A stretch of 64,000 bases of DNA from NCBI GenBank assembly GCA_003222155.1, contig QHUU01000053.1, forward strand, positions 57,239 through 121,238, given 5' to 3'. The DNA comes from Gemmatimonadota bacterium (GTDB lineage: Bacteria; Gemmatimonadota; Gemmatimonadetes; Gemmatimonadales; GWC2-71-9). Shown piece after piece: positions 47,828 through 57,939 of the stretch. The notes under the pieces were generated by a model that saw nothing but the letters and a program-made list of their open reading frames with translations, had not been told where the DNA came from and did no database searches. Within the stretch, counting starts at the first letter, position 1; each line of letters opens with the position of its first letter. Position numbers and translations under genes: made by a program.

Positions 47828-48908
47828 CGGTCCGCCGCACGAGTGCCTCGAGGTCGTCCACGATCTGCGCCAGCCGGTACAGCGCGCCTTGCGCCCGCAG
47901 GAACTCGCGGTGCTTGCGCGCCGGGTACCCCGACACCGTCGCGCCCGCCTCGATGTCCCCGATCACCCCTCCCTGCACCGTCACGCGTGCCCCGCGCCCG
48001 ACCGTCACATGGTCGGCAAGCCCCGCTTGGCCCGCCAGGAACACGTCGTCCTCGACGTGCGTGCTGCCCGCGATGCCCGCCTGGCCGGCGATCAGACAGC
48101 GGGCGCCGATCCGGCAGTTGTGGCCGATCTGCACGAGGTTGTCGATCTTCGTCCCCGGGCCGACCACAGTGTCGTCCACGCTGCCGCGGTCGATGGTGGT
48201 ATTCGCGCCGATCTCCACGTCGTCGCCGATGATGCAGCGCCCGACCTGGGGGATCTTGCGCGGCAGCTCCCCCGTCTTGCCGGGCACGTACCCGAACCCA
48301 TCCGCCCCGAGCCGCACGCCGGCGTGCAGGATGACCCGATTTCCCACGATCGTCCCGCCGTAGCAGACCACGTGGGGCAGGAGCTGCACGTCGTCACCCA
48401 GCTGGACGCCGTCCCCCAGCACGCACCCGGCGCCGATGCGCACGTTCCGCCCCAGCCGAACGCCGCCACCCAGCACCACGTATGGGCCGATCGCCACCGG
48501 CTCCTGCCACACGACCCCGGCGCCGATCACCGCGGTCCGGTGGATCCCGGGCTCCCACGCGGGCTCGGGATAGAGCACCGGAATGATCGAGAGCAGCGCC
48601 ACGTGCGGATCGCGCACCAGCACGCGGCACGCGGGACCTTCCGGCGCCTCCTGGACGAGATCCGGCTTGCAGAGCACGACGGCCGCGCTAGACCGTTGAA
48701 AATACTGGAGATAGCGTCTGGCGGCAAGAAACGACAGGTCGTTCGGACCGGCCCGGTCGAGCGGCGCGACGCCCGACACCGTCGCGTCCGGCGGGCCGAC
48801 GAGCTCACCGTTCGTCAGGGCCGCGATGTCGCGGGCGCTCAAGCGCCGGGCGGCGCCGGCGCCGGCTCCGCTGTCCCCGCCGCCCTGCGACTGTTGCCGG
48901 TCGCGCAC
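47811..48908 (-). CDS. lpxD: UDP-3-O-(3-hydroxyacyl)glucosamine N-acyltransferase
   Basis: LSFLAARRYLQYFQRSSAAVVLC; VRLGADGFGYVPGKTGELPRKIPQVGRCIIGDDVEIGANTTIDRGSVDDTVVGPGTKIDNLVQIGHNCRIG. Confidence 0.95.
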   Translation of the reverse strand: MRDRQQSQGGGDSGAGAGAARRLSARDIAALTNGELVGPPDATVSGVAPLDRAGPNDLSFLAARRYLQYFQRSSAAVVLCKPDLVQEAPEGPACRVLVRDPHVALLSIIPVLYPEPAWEPGIHRTAVIGAGVVWQEPVAIGPYVVLGGGVRLGRNVRIGAGCVLGDGVQLGDDVQLLPHVVCYGGTIVGNRVILHAGVRLGADGFGYVPGKTGELPRKIPQVGRCIIGDDVEIGANTTIDRGSVDDTVVGPGTKIDNLVQIGHNCRIGARCLIAGQAGIAGSTHVEDDVFLAGQAGLADHVTVGRGARVTVQGGVIGDIEAGATVSGYPARKHREFLRAQGALYRLAQIVDDLEALVRRTDGSQR

Positions 48909-48922
48909 GGGCTCGGGGCGCC

Positions 48923-49459
48923 CTATTTGGACTGCTTCAGCCGCTCGATCACCTTGTTGGTGACATCGAGGCTCGGGTCGACCGCCAGGAACACACTGCT
49001 GTTCTGACCGTCCATATCGAAGATCAGCGCGTAGTTGGCCTCGGCGCGGATACCCTGGACGATCCCGATGACCCGGGCCTGGATCGGCTGGAGCAGCTCC
49101 TGCTCCCGTTGCTGGAAGCGGGTCTGCATGTCGTTCTGGCGCTGCTGGAGGCGCTGCTGCATGGCCTGCAGGTCGCGCTGCTTCGCCTGCTTCGCGGCCG
49201 AGGAGAGCGCGAGCGACTGCTGATCGAAGGCGCGCATCGTCGAATCCCACTGCTGCTGCATGCGCTGCAGCGAGTCGCGGATGCCCTGGCCCTCCTTGCT
49301 CAGCGTCGATTCCGCCGCGGCGTACCCCGGTGTCTGCTCGAGGATCGTCTGCGAGTGGACGAAGGCGATCTTGAGCGCGCCCTGCGCCTGCGCTCCCAAC
49401 ACGGCCGGTGCGACCGCTACCAGCCCGACCCACGTCCACATGGTCACCACACACTTCAT
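48923..49459 (-). CDS. OmpH/Skp-family periplasmic chaperone
   Basis: Signal peptide, IAFVHSQTILEQTPGYAAAESTLSKEGQ, Gln-rich coiled coil, EANYALIFDMDGQNSSVFLAVDPSLDVTNKVIERLK. Confidence 0.88.
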   Translation of the reverse strand: MKCVVTMWTWVGLVAVAPAVLGAQAQGALKIAFVHSQTILEQTPGYAAAESTLSKEGQGIRDSLQRMQQQWDSTMRAFDQQSLALSSAAKQAKQRDLQAMQQRLQQRQNDMQTRFQQREQELLQPIQARVIGIVQGIRAEANYALIFDMDGQNSSVFLAVDPSLDVTNKVIERLKQSK

Positions 49460-49518
49460 AACTGTCTCCCCGAGAGAGAAACCGGTGTCCGTTGCCCCGC
49501 CGTAGCGCGGGAGTCCGA

Positions 49519-51930
49519 TCAGAAGAAGTTGCCCAGCTTGAAGTGCAGCTTGAACCCCGGCGCCGGGCGGCCGAAGGGATCCGTGCGGTCGAAGCCGTAT
49601 GCCCAGTCGATCCCGATCGGCCCCAGGGGCGAGATGATGCTCAAGCCCAGGCCGGCGCCGCGGAACAGGCGCGTCGGATCGAACTCGCCGGCGTGCGCCC
49701 ACACGTTGCCGGCGTCCACGAACATGTTGACATAGAACATCTGCGACAGCCGGGCGCCGATCTCGCCCGTCATGGCGAAATACGCCTTCCCGAACGAGCC
49801 GGCCGTCGCCTGGCCGTTGACGGCGGTCGGGTCGTATCCGCGGGGTGTGACCGAGAACTCGTCGTAGCCGCGCAGCGGGATGCCGTACTGCACGCCGCCC
49901 ATCGTGAACAGCTGGTCGAAGAAGGGGGAATTCCCGAACACGAGCCCCGAGCGCGTCGACAAACCCATCACGAACCTGACCGGCGACGCACTGGCCGCGC
50001 CGCCCAGCTGGCCGAGCGGGGCGTACCACCGGCCTTCGAGATCGAGGCGCTGGAAATTCCCCGACCCGCCCAGGGGGCCGCCGGACTGCGACAGCCCGAT
50101 CGAGTGCATGGTGCCCGCGGTGGGGAACGGCAGATCGATACGGGTGTCGCGCAAGAGCGAGACGCCGAACGTGGAGCGGATGCAGTTGTTGCAGCGCAGC
50201 GCCGCGAGCCCGGTACTCGCACCGGTGAACGACTGATCGTCGATCCCGTAGGACACGAACAGCCGGGTGTAACGATCGTTGAATAGCGGGAATCCGAACT
50301 GCACGCTGGCGCCGCGGCGACGCAGCGTGCCGAGATCCGCGATGGTATAGCGCAGCCGCGTGTTGTGCACGTCGAACGTCCCGGAAATGCGCGACTCGCG
50401 GATGGCGGGATCGGTGTAGGTGACGGAAAAGTCGCTGATGTTCTGGCCGAATTGCCACTGGAAATGACCCTTCTTGCCCTGCCCGAACAGGTTCGGCTCG
50501 TCGAGTCCGAGGAACCCGCCCACGCCGGTGCCCTGCCCCACCGACGCGCCGAAGTTGATGTTGCCGGTGTGCTTCTCGGTCACCCGGAAGATCACGTCGA
50601 CGTCGCCCTGGTCGTTGGCGGGCCGGGTGTCCGGGAACGGGAGCGGCTGCTGAAAGAAGCCGAGATTCGAGATGTTCTGGTAGGAGCGAATCAGCGCGTC
50701 CTGCCGGAACACGTCCCCGGGCAACAGCACGATCGCTTCGCGGATCACCCGCTCGTGGGTGACGTCGTTGCCCGAGATCTCGATCTTGTTGACGATCGCA
50801 GGCTGTCCCTCGTTGATCGCCCAGCGGAGGTCGACCACCGGCTTGCCGTCCGCGGCCGTACGGCGGATCACCTGCGGCTGCACGTTCACATAGATGTAGC
50901 CGTTGTTGTAGTAGAGGGTCCGCAGCTGCTGCGTGGCGTCGTCCCAGCGCGCCGCGTCGAAGTACGCTGGACCGTGCTCGGTGCCGCCGAGGCCGAGGAA
51001 GCCGCTGCGGCTTTCCTCCTTGAACGGGAACACCTGCTGCAGCTCCTCGGTCGAGAAGCGCCGGTTGCCGACGATCTCGAAGGTGCCGACACGGTATGGC
51101 TCGCCTTCGCTGACGCGCACCACGAGCGTCGCCTTGCCCGTCGTGTCGTCCACGATCAGCGTGTCGCCCAGCACCTGGAAATCCACGAAGCCCTTGTCCC
51201 CGTACAGCTTGGGGAGGTGCTCCTGGAGGTCGGACCGCAGCTTTTCGTCGTCGTATTCGCCGGAGCGGAACCACCAGAAGCCTTCGGGGCGCGTCTTCAT
51301 GGTCCCGACGAGGCGATCCGTGGGGAAGTGGGTGTTGCCTTCCACCGCGACCCGCGCGACGGCGACGCGGCGCCCCTCGTCCACGTCGAACACGACGCGG
51401 ACGCGCGCCGAGTCGGCCTCGTACACCTTGATCACGCTCACGTGGGCCAGGTAGTAGCCTTCGGCGCGGTACAGCGAGTCGATGCGGCCGCGCGCCCGCG
51501 TCAGGGCCGCGGGGTCGAGCGGCCGGCCCTCGGCGAGCTGTGCCTTGTCGCGGACGCTCCCTTCCGAGACCCGGCCCACGCCGCGCACCGCCCACTTGAC
51601 GAGGATGGGGCGCTCGCGCACGTGGACGATGAGGAGCTGGCGGCCGCCGGCGGTGTCCTGCTCCGCCCGGACGTCGTCGAACTGGCCGGTGGCGTAGAGC
51701 GCCTGAATGGCGCGCTGCACGTCGCGGTACCCGAGGGGCCGGCCGGGCGCGAGCCCGCTCTGCTCGAGGACCTGCTTGCGGTCGACGCGGCGCAGGCCGC
51801 GCACCACGATGGAATCGGGGGCGACGGCGGGAGGCGCCTGGACGGGGCCCTCGCCCTGCGCCCGCGCGGCGCGCGAGGCGAGGAGCGCCAGACCACCCGA
51901 AAAGATGACGAGCGAAGCTTTGCGAATCAC
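49519..51930 (-). CDS. bamA: Outer-membrane protein assembly factor BamA
   Basis: POTRA domains; DVDVIFRVTEKHTGNINFGASVGQGTGVGGFLGLDEPNLFGQGKKG; C-terminal GLGLSIISPLGPIGIDWAYGFDRTD...FKLHFKLGNFF. Confidence 0.95.
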   Translation of the reverse strand: MIRKASLVIFSGGLALLASRAARAQGEGPVQAPPAVAPDSIVVRGLRRVDRKQVLEQSGLAPGRPLGYRDVQRAIQALYATGQFDDVRAEQDTAGGRQLLIVHVRERPILVKWAVRGVGRVSEGSVRDKAQLAEGRPLDPAALTRARGRIDSLYRAEGYYLAHVSVIKVYEADSARVRVVFDVDEGRRVAVARVAVEGNTHFPTDRLVGTMKTRPEGFWWFRSGEYDDEKLRSDLQEHLPKLYGDKGFVDFQVLGDTLIVDDTTGKATLVVRVSEGEPYRVGTFEIVGNRRFSTEELQQVFPFKEESRSGFLGLGGTEHGPAYFDAARWDDATQQLRTLYYNNGYIYVNVQPQVIRRTAADGKPVVDLRWAINEGQPAIVNKIEISGNDVTHERVIREAIVLLPGDVFRQDALIRSYQNISNLGFFQQPLPFPDTRPANDQGDVDVIFRVTEKHTGNINFGASVGQGTGVGGFLGLDEPNLFGQGKKGHFQWQFGQNISDFSVTYTDPAIRESRISGTFDVHNTRLRYTIADLGTLRRRGASVQFGFPLFNDRYTRLFVSYGIDDQSFTGASTGLAALRCNNCIRSTFGVSLLRDTRIDLPFPTAGTMHSIGLSQSGGPLGGSGNFQRLDLEGRWYAPLGQLGGAASASPVRFVMGLSTRSGLVFGNSPFFDQLFTMGGVQYGIPLRGYDEFSVTPRGYDPTAVNGQATAGSFGKAYFAMTGEIGARLSQMFYVNMFVDAGNVWAHAGEFDPTRLFRGAGLGLSIISPLGPIGIDWAYGFDRTDPFGRPAPGFKLHFKLGNFF

Positions 51931-54407
51931 GCCTTCGAGCCGGAGAGCGCGCGGAACGCCAGCCGTTCCTTGTCCGGGGCCACGTCGACCTCGATTTCGT
52001 CGCCCCGTGCGAACTCGCCGACCAGGATTTTCTCCGACAGCGGATCTTCCACGTACTTCTGAATGGCGCGCTTCAGGGGGCGCGCGCCGAAGTGCTCATC
52101 GTACCCGTGGTCCACCAGGAAATCCGAGGCCGCCGGCGTGAGCCGCAGCGTGAGCTCTTCCTCGCCCAACCGCCGCTGCACTTCCTTGAGCAGGATCGAG
52201 ACGATCTGCGCGATGTGCTCCCGCGTGAGCGGGTGGAACACGATGATGTCGTCCAGCCGGTTCAGGAACTCGGGGTTGAAGGTCTTGTTGATCTCCTCCT
52301 TGACCTTCTCCGCCATCTTCTCGAAGCTCGCGCGACTGTCGGGCTGCGCGAAGCCGAGCGCCTTGCCCTTCACCATGTCGCGGGCACCGACGTTCGACGT
52401 CATGATCACGACCGTGTTCTTGAAGTCGATCACCCGGCCGTAGTTATCGGTGAGGTGCCCTTCGTCCAGCACCTGCAGCAGGATGTTGAAGACGTCGGGG
52501 TGCGCCTTCTCGATCTCGTCGAGCAGCACCACCGAATAGGGCTTGCGCCGCACCGCCTTCGTGAGCGTGCCGGAATCCTCGTAGCCCACGTAGCCCGGAG
52601 GCGCCCCGATCAGCCGACTCACCGAGAACTTCTCCATGTACTCCGACATGTCGACGCGGATGAGCGCGCTCGCGTCCGCGAACAGGAACCGCGCCAGCCC
52701 GCGGGCGAGCTCGGTCTTGCCGACGCCGGTCGGACCGGAAAAGATGAACGACCCGATCGGCCGCTTGGGATCCTTGAGCCCGGCACGACTGCGGCGGATG
52801 GCCCGCGAGATCACGGCGATCGCCTCGTCCTGGCCCACCACGGTCTGGTGCATTTCCTCTTCCATGCGGAGCAGCCGGGCCGTCTCGGCTTCCTGGAGGC
52901 GCGTCACGGGAATCCCCGTCCAGCGTGACACGATGAACGCCACGCCTTCCTCGCTGATCGTGGGCCGGTGTGTTTGCCGCTCTTTCTCCCACGCTTCCTG
53001 CTTGCGCCGGATCTCCGCCTGGAGCTCGCGCTCCTGGTCGCGCAGCGCCGCCGCCCGCTCGAAGTTCTGGTCGCGGACCGCGTTCTCCTTGTCGCCGTTG
53101 ATGTGCTCGAGCTTGTTTTTGAGCGCCGCGACCTCGGGAGGCGGCACCTGAGTGGCGAGGCGCGCGCGCGCACCGGCTTCGTCGATCACGTCGATCGCCT
53201 TGTCGGGCAGGAACCGGTCGGTGATGTAGCGCTCCGACAGCTTCGCCGCGGCGTCGAGGGTGTCGTCCGGGATGATCACCCGGTGGTGCTCCTCGTAGCG
53301 CTTGCGCAGGCCCTTCAGGATCTCGATCGTTTCGTCCACCGTGGGCGGATCGACGATCACCGTCTGGAAGCGCCGCTCGAGCGCGCCGTCCTTCTCGATG
53401 TACTTGCGGTACTCGTTCAGGGTGGACGCGCCCACGCACTGCAGCTCGCCCCGGGCGAGCGCCGGCTTCAGCATGTTGGAAGCGTCCACCGCCCCCTCCG
53501 CCGCGCCCGCCCCCACCAGCGTATGCAGCTCGTCGATGAAGAGGATGATGCTCTTGTTCTGCGCGATCTCGTTGATGATCGCCTTGAGGCGCTCCTCGAA
53601 CTGGCCGCGGTACTTCGTGCCCGCGATCACCGCCGCCATGTCGAGCGACAGCACGCGATGATCCTTCAGGGCGTCGGGGCATTGGCCGCTCGCGATCAGC
53701 TGCGCCAGCCCTTCGACGATTGCCGTCTTGCCCACCCCCGGCTCGCCGATCAGGACGGGGTTGTTTTTCTTGCGGCGCGACAGGATCTCCATCACCCGCT
53801 CGATCTCTTTCTGACGTCCGATCGTGGGATCGAGCTGGCCCTCCGCCGCGAGCTGGGTCAGGTCGCGGCAGAAGTGGTCGAGCGCCGGGGTCTTGGATTT
53901 CTTCTCGCTCTTCGGGCTCGCCGGCTGCGCGCCCGAGCCCGACGGCGCGGGTCCCGACGGCATCTCGCTGCCGAGCAGCCGCAGCGTCTCCGCCCGCGCC
54001 TGCTCCAGGTTCACGCCGGCGTCGGTGAGCACCTGCGCCGCGATCCCCTTCTCTTCGCGCAGCAGGCCGAGCAGCAGGTGCTCGGTCCCGACGTACGAGT
54101 GATTCAGCTCGCGGGCTTCGCTCATCGCGAGCTCGAGCACTTTCTTGGCGCGCGAGGTATACGGCAGGTCGGGTCCGGCGGCCGCGGCCGCCTTTCCTTT
54201 CTTCACCGTCTCCTCGATCTTCTGCTGAATTTCCTCGAGGTCGACGTTCAGGTTGGTCAGGACCGCCGCCGCGACCCCCTCACCTTCGCGGATCAATCCC
54301 AACAGGATGTGCTCGGTCCCCACGTACTCGTGGTGCAGGCGGGCGGCTTCCTCCCGCGCCATCTGCAGGACCTTGCGCACGCGATCCGTGAAGTTGTAGC
54401 CGTTCAT
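51927..54407 (-). CDS. clpC: ATP-dependent Clp protease ATP-binding subunit ClpC
   Basis: [43 protein letters not shown]; two AAA+ domains ([30 protein letters not shown]); UVR-like [19 protein letters not shown]. Confidence 0.96.
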   Translation of the reverse strand: MNGYNFTDRVRKVLQMAREEAARLHHEYVGTEHILLGLIREGEGVAAAVLTNLNVDLEEIQQKIEETVKKGKAAAAAGPDLPYTSRAKKVLELAMSEARELNHSYVGTEHLLLGLLREEKGIAAQVLTDAGVNLEQARAETLRLLGSEMPSGPAPSGSGAQPASPKSEKKSKTPALDHFCRDLTQLAAEGQLDPTIGRQKEIERVMEILSRRKKNNPVLIGEPGVGKTAIVEGLAQLIASGQCPDALKDHRVLSLDMAAVIAGTKYRGQFEERLKAIINEIAQNKSIILFIDELHTLVGAGAAEGAVDASNMLKPALARGELQCVGASTLNEYRKYIEKDGALERRFQTVIVDPPTVDETIEILKGLRKRYEEHHRVIIPDDTLDAAAKLSERYITDRFLPDKAIDVIDEAGARARLATQVPPPEVAALKNKLEHINGDKENAVRDQNFERAAALRDQERELQAEIRRKQEAWEKERQTHRPTISEEGVAFIVSRWTGIPVTRLQEAETARLLRMEEEMHQTVVGQDEAIAVISRAIRRSRAGLKDPKRPIGSFIFSGPTGVGKTELARGLARFLFADASALIRVDMSEYMEKFSVSRLIGAPPGYVGYEDSGTLTKAVRRKPYSVVLLDEIEKAHPDVFNILLQVLDEGHLTDNYGRVIDFKNTVVIMTSNVGARDMVKGKALGFAQPDSRASFEKMAEKVKEEINKTFNPEFLNRLDDIIVFHPLTREHIAQIVSILLKEVQRRLGEEELTLRLTPAASDFLVDHGYDEHFGARPLKRAIQKYVEDPLSEKILVGEFARGDEIEVDVAPDKERLAFRALSGSKA

Positions 54408-54420
54408 CTATCCCCCTGCC

Positions 54421-55494
54421 TCACACTGCCTCGGTCTCGAGCACCCGACGGACATAGGTGGCGCGCGCCGTCGGCAACTCGGGATCGCCGGTCTGACGTC
54501 CCTCGAGCGCCGCGAGGTGCGCGGGCTGGGTGAAGATCAGCAGCTTGTTGAGCGTATATACACTCAATCCGGGGATCAGATTCAGCCCGACCCCTAAGCG
54601 TACGCCGCTCAACAGGTTCATCGTCTCTTCGAACGTCAGCTTCCGCGCGTACTTCAGCAACCCGTACCCGCGCCACGTCTTGTCGGCTACTTCGTCGGGC
54701 GCGGTGCGCAGCAGCACCTCGCGCGCCTGCTCCTCGTACTCAATGACCTGCCGCACGATCTTGCCCAGGTGATCCAGCAGCTCGTCTTCCGACTTCCCGA
54801 GCGTCGTCTGATTAGACAACTGAAAGAAGTTCCCGACGACCTCGCTCCCCTCCCCATATAACCCCCGGAAGGTGAGTCCTACCTGGGTGAGCCCCTGAAG
54901 CACCTTCCCGACTTCCTTGGTCAAAACGAGGCCCGGCAAGTGGATAAGCACGCTCGCCCGCAGCCCCGTCCCGGCATTGGTCGGGCAGGAGGTAAGATAG
55001 CCAAATTCCGGATGAAACGCGAAGGGCAGCAGCCGCCCCAGGTCGGCGTCCAGCGCCTCCAAATCGGCGTATGCGTCCTCCAGGGCGAATCCCGAGCGCA
55101 TTCCGTGCAATCGCAGGTGGTCTTCCTCGTTGACCATGACGCCGACGGTTCCCTGCACCACGAGGGCGGCCCCGGGGCGAGGCCGGGCCTCGCGATCCAG
55201 GCCCGCCAGCTCCTTGGACACGAGGTGCCGCTCGTGCAACAGCTGCCGCTCGATGCGCTCCAGCCGGTCGAGCCGGATGGTCGCGGCCCCCTTCAGCAAG
55301 TCGCTCGCCGCGCTCGCTTCCTCCACGCGCGTGAGCACGGCCGTGCGGTCGGCGTCCTTGGCCCGCTGGCTGAACACGTAGCCCTCGAGGTTGCGCGCCA
55401 GACGGATGCGGGTCGAGAGGACGATGCTGCCCTTCGGCCCGGAGGCGTCGAGCCAGCCGATGCCGCCGTCGGGCAGGAGCGAGAGGTCGATCAT
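54421..55494 (-). CDS. mcsB: Protein arginine kinase McsB
   Basis: IVLSTRIRLARNLEGYVF; VMVNEEDHLRLHGMRSGFALEDAY; LTSCPTNAGTGLRASVLIHLPGL. Confidence 0.95.
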   Translation of the reverse strand: MIDLSLLPDGGIGWLDASGPKGSIVLSTRIRLARNLEGYVFSQRAKDADRTAVLTRVEEASAASDLLKGAATIRLDRLERIERQLLHERHLVSKELAGLDREARPRPGAALVVQGTVGVMVNEEDHLRLHGMRSGFALEDAYADLEALDADLGRLLPFAFHPEFGYLTSCPTNAGTGLRASVLIHLPGLVLTKEVGKVLQGLTQVGLTFRGLYGEGSEVVGNFFQLSNQTTLGKSEDELLDHLGKIVRQVIEYEEQAREVLLRTAPDEVADKTWRGYGLLKYARKLTFEETMNLLSGVRLGVGLNLIPGLSVYTLNKLLIFTQPAHLAALEGRQTGDPELPTARATYVRRVLETEAV

Positions 55495-55988
55495 TCGAGC
55501 ACCCGGATGCGATCGCGCAGCTCGGCGGCGAGCTCGAAGTTTTCGTTTTCCACGGCGCGCCGCAGCTGCTCCTTGAGCTCGAGCAGCTGCAGGCGCGGGT
55601 CGGTCGCGCCGGCGGCGCCGGGAGGCGCATAGCGCTCCCCGACGTGCTGGCTGGAGCCGTGCAGCCGGCGCAGCAGGTCTTTGAGATGCGTGGAGAAAGA
55701 CTCGTAGCACTGGGCGCACCCCAGTCGACCCGACTCGCGGAAGTCCTTGAGCGTGCTCCCGCACGCGGCACAGCGCAGCCCGTCCGCCGGCGTGGGGAGG
55801 ACATTGGTGCTCCCCTTCCCCATCGCCTGGATGAAGCCGCCCAACGGGGACTTGAGGATCGACTCGCCCGTCTCGAACCCCTTTTGCTGAGCGCACTGCT
55901 TGCACAAGTGGAGCGTCACTTTCGTGTCGTTTTCCACTTTGGTGAGGTGGATCTCCACCTCGCGCTCCTTGCAGTTGTCGCACATCAT
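55491..55988 (-). CDS. mcsA: McsA-like zinc-finger/UVR-motif protein
   Basis: MMCDNCKEREVEIHLTKVENDTKVTLHLCKQCAQQKG; CAACGSTLKDFRESGRLGCAQCYESF; C-terminal UVR motif LKEQLRRAVENENFELAAELRDRIR. Confidence 0.93.
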   Translation of the reverse strand: MMCDNCKEREVEIHLTKVENDTKVTLHLCKQCAQQKGFETGESILKSPLGGFIQAMGKGSTNVLPTPADGLRCAACGSTLKDFRESGRLGCAQCYESFSTHLKDLLRRLHGSSQHVGERYAPPGAAGATDPRLQLLELKEQLRRAVENENFELAAELRDRIRVLE

Positions 55989-56689
55989 CAAGGTATCGCG
56001 TCCACCGAGCCGACTGCGGCGAGGCGGCCGTCCTCGAGCATCATGATCCGATCCGCCCGCCCCGCGAGCTGCCGGTTGTGCGTCACCACCACGACCGCCG
56101 TTTCGTACTCGCGCGCCAGGCGGAAGAACACCTCGTGCAACCGGTCCGAGTTGGCGTGATCGAGGTTGCCCGAGGGCTCGTCCGCCAGCACCAGGCTGGG
56201 ATCGTGCACCAGCGCACGCGCCACGGCACAGCGTTGCTGCTCGCCTCCGGACAACTCGCCGGGCCGGTGCGTCATGCGCCCGGCGAGCCCGACCAGCGAC
56301 AGCACTTCCTCCGCCCGCGAGCGGGCCCGGCGCGGCTCGTGTCCGCCGATCAGGAGGGGCATCATCACGTTCTCCAAGGCGGAGAATTCCCGCAAGAGAT
56401 GATGGAACTGAAAAACGAAACCCAACTTGTGGTTCCGCAGGTCTGCCAGGGCATCCGGCTCGAGGTCGGCGTAGCGCGAGCCGTCGAGCCACACGTCCCC
56501 GCCGGTGGGCCGGTCCAGCGCTCCCAGCAGGTGCAGCAGCGTGCTCTTGCCCGCCCCCGACGCTCCGACGATGGCGACGAACTCCCCGCGCCGCACGCTC
56601 AGGTCGACCGCGCGCAGCACCTCCAGCGGCTGGCCGTCGCCGCCGGCGAACACCTTGCGGATCCCCCGCGCCTCGAGCAAGGCCGTCAT
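55988..56689 (-). CDS. lolD: LolD-type ABC transporter ATP-binding protein
   Basis: VGASGAGKSTLLHLLGALDRPTGG; LSGGEQQRCAVARALVHDPSLVLADEPSGNLD. Confidence 0.92.
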   Translation of the reverse strand: MTALLEARGIRKVFAGGDGQPLEVLRAVDLSVRRGEFVAIVGASGAGKSTLLHLLGALDRPTGGDVWLDGSRYADLEPDALADLRNHKLGFVFQFHHLLREFSALENVMMPLLIGGHEPRRARSRAEEVLSLVGLAGRMTHRPGELSGGEQQRCAVARALVHDPSLVLADEPSGNLDHANSDRLHEVFFRLAREYETAVVVVTHNRQLAGRADRIMMLEDGRLAAVGSVDAIP

Positions 56690-57939
56690 TCGTACCGGAT
56701 CGCCGTCACCGGGTCGAGCCGCGCAGCCTGGAGCGAGGGGTAGAGCGGCGCCAGGGTCGCCACCACGAGACTCGCCGCAATGACCAGGAGCACGTCGAGG
56801 GGCTGCGTATGCACCGGGAGATGATCGATGAAATAGATGGAAGGGTCGATTGGGATCCAGTGGCCCCGGTTGACCATCCCCCCCACGATCAGCCCCAGTG
56901 CCACGCCAAGCGTGGTCCCCGTCAACCCGATCAGGATGCCCTGCGCCAGGAAGATGCGACGAATCGCGGCGCGTCGCAGCCCCATGGCGAGCAGGATCCC
57001 GATCTCCCGCGTCTTGTCGCGCACCACCATGGAGAGCATGCCGACGACGTTGAAAGCGGCCACCACACAGATGAGGAACACCACGAACGCCATCGCGAGT
57101 TTCTCGAGCTTCAGCGCCGAGAACAGCGACGCGTTCTGCGACTGCCAGTCGAGCGCGCGGTACGGGTACCCGAGCCGCGTTTCCAGCGCGGCGCCGAACG
57201 GTTGGGCCTGCCATGGGTCGGCGAGACGCACCTCCACCCCCGTCACGGCCGTGTCGAGACCTGCGAAGCGTTGCGCCACCCGGCGGTCGAGCGCGACGTA
57301 GCTGTTGTCGTACTCGTACATGCCGGTGTCGAAGATGCCGCTGACCTCGTACCGATGGAACTTGGGCACATAGGCGCCGAGGCTGGGGTTGAACTTGGCC
57401 CCGGCGGGGGCGACCAGGGTCACCACGTCGCCGGGGAAGGCCGAGAGTTTGGAGGCGAGGCGGGTGCCGAGGGCGATGCCGCCTTCCACGTCGCGGCGCG
57501 ACGTCCGGAAGGTGAGATCTCCCTTGGCGAAATGTTGTGCGAAGCTCGTGACGGCGCGGCTCGCCGTGTCGGGATCGACCCCGTACACCACCACCCCCTC
57601 GGCGTAGTCGTGCCCCGCCGAGATGAGGCCCTGCGTGAGGACGAACGGCGCCGCCGCCTCCACGCCCGGCGTGCGCCGGACTTGGCCGAGCACCTTGCGC
57701 CAGTCGTCGAGCCGCAGCCCTTCGCCGTACGTGAGCACGCGGAGGTGGGGGTTCGCGACGAGGATCTTGTCGCGCAGGTCGGCCTGCAGACCGTTCATCA
57801 CGCCGAGCACCACCACCAGCGCCATGACGCCCACCGTCACGCCACCGACCGCGATCACGGTGATGAGCGACAGCAGCCGCGACGAGCGACGGCTGCGCAG
57901 ATAGCGCAACGCGATACCGACCTCCAGGCGCGAGATCAT
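56686..57939 (-). CDS. LolC/LolE-type lipoprotein-releasing ABC transporter permease
   Basis: ALRYLRSRRSSRLLSLITVIAVGGVTVGVMALVVVLGVMNG; MVVRDKTREIGILLAMGLRRAAIRRIFLAQGILIGLTGT. Confidence 0.92.
   Translation of the reverse strand: MISRLEVGIALRYLRSRRSSRLLSLITVIAVGGVTVGVMALVVVLGVMNGLQADLRDKILVANPHLRVLTYGEGLRLDDWRKVLGQVRRTPGVEAAAPFVLTQGLISAGHDYAEGVVVYGVDPDTASRAVTSFAQHFAKGDLTFRTSRRDVEGGIALGTRLASKLSAFPGDVVTLVAPAGAKFNPSLGAYVPKFHRYEVSGIFDTGMYEYDNSYVALDRRVAQRFAGLDTAVTGVEVRLADPWQAQPFGAALETRLGYPYRALDWQSQNASLFSALKLEKLAMAFVVFLICVVAAFNVVGMLSMVVRDKTREIGILLAMGLRRAAIRRIFLAQGILIGLTGTTLGVALGLIVGGMVNRGHWIPIDPSIYFIDHLPVHTQPLDVLLVIAASLVVATLAPLYPSLQAARLDPVTAIRYE

Noticed and set aside
46520-48232. 570-aa + strand ORF
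   Set aside because: Antisense to lpxC/fabZ and lpxD; GC-frame artefact
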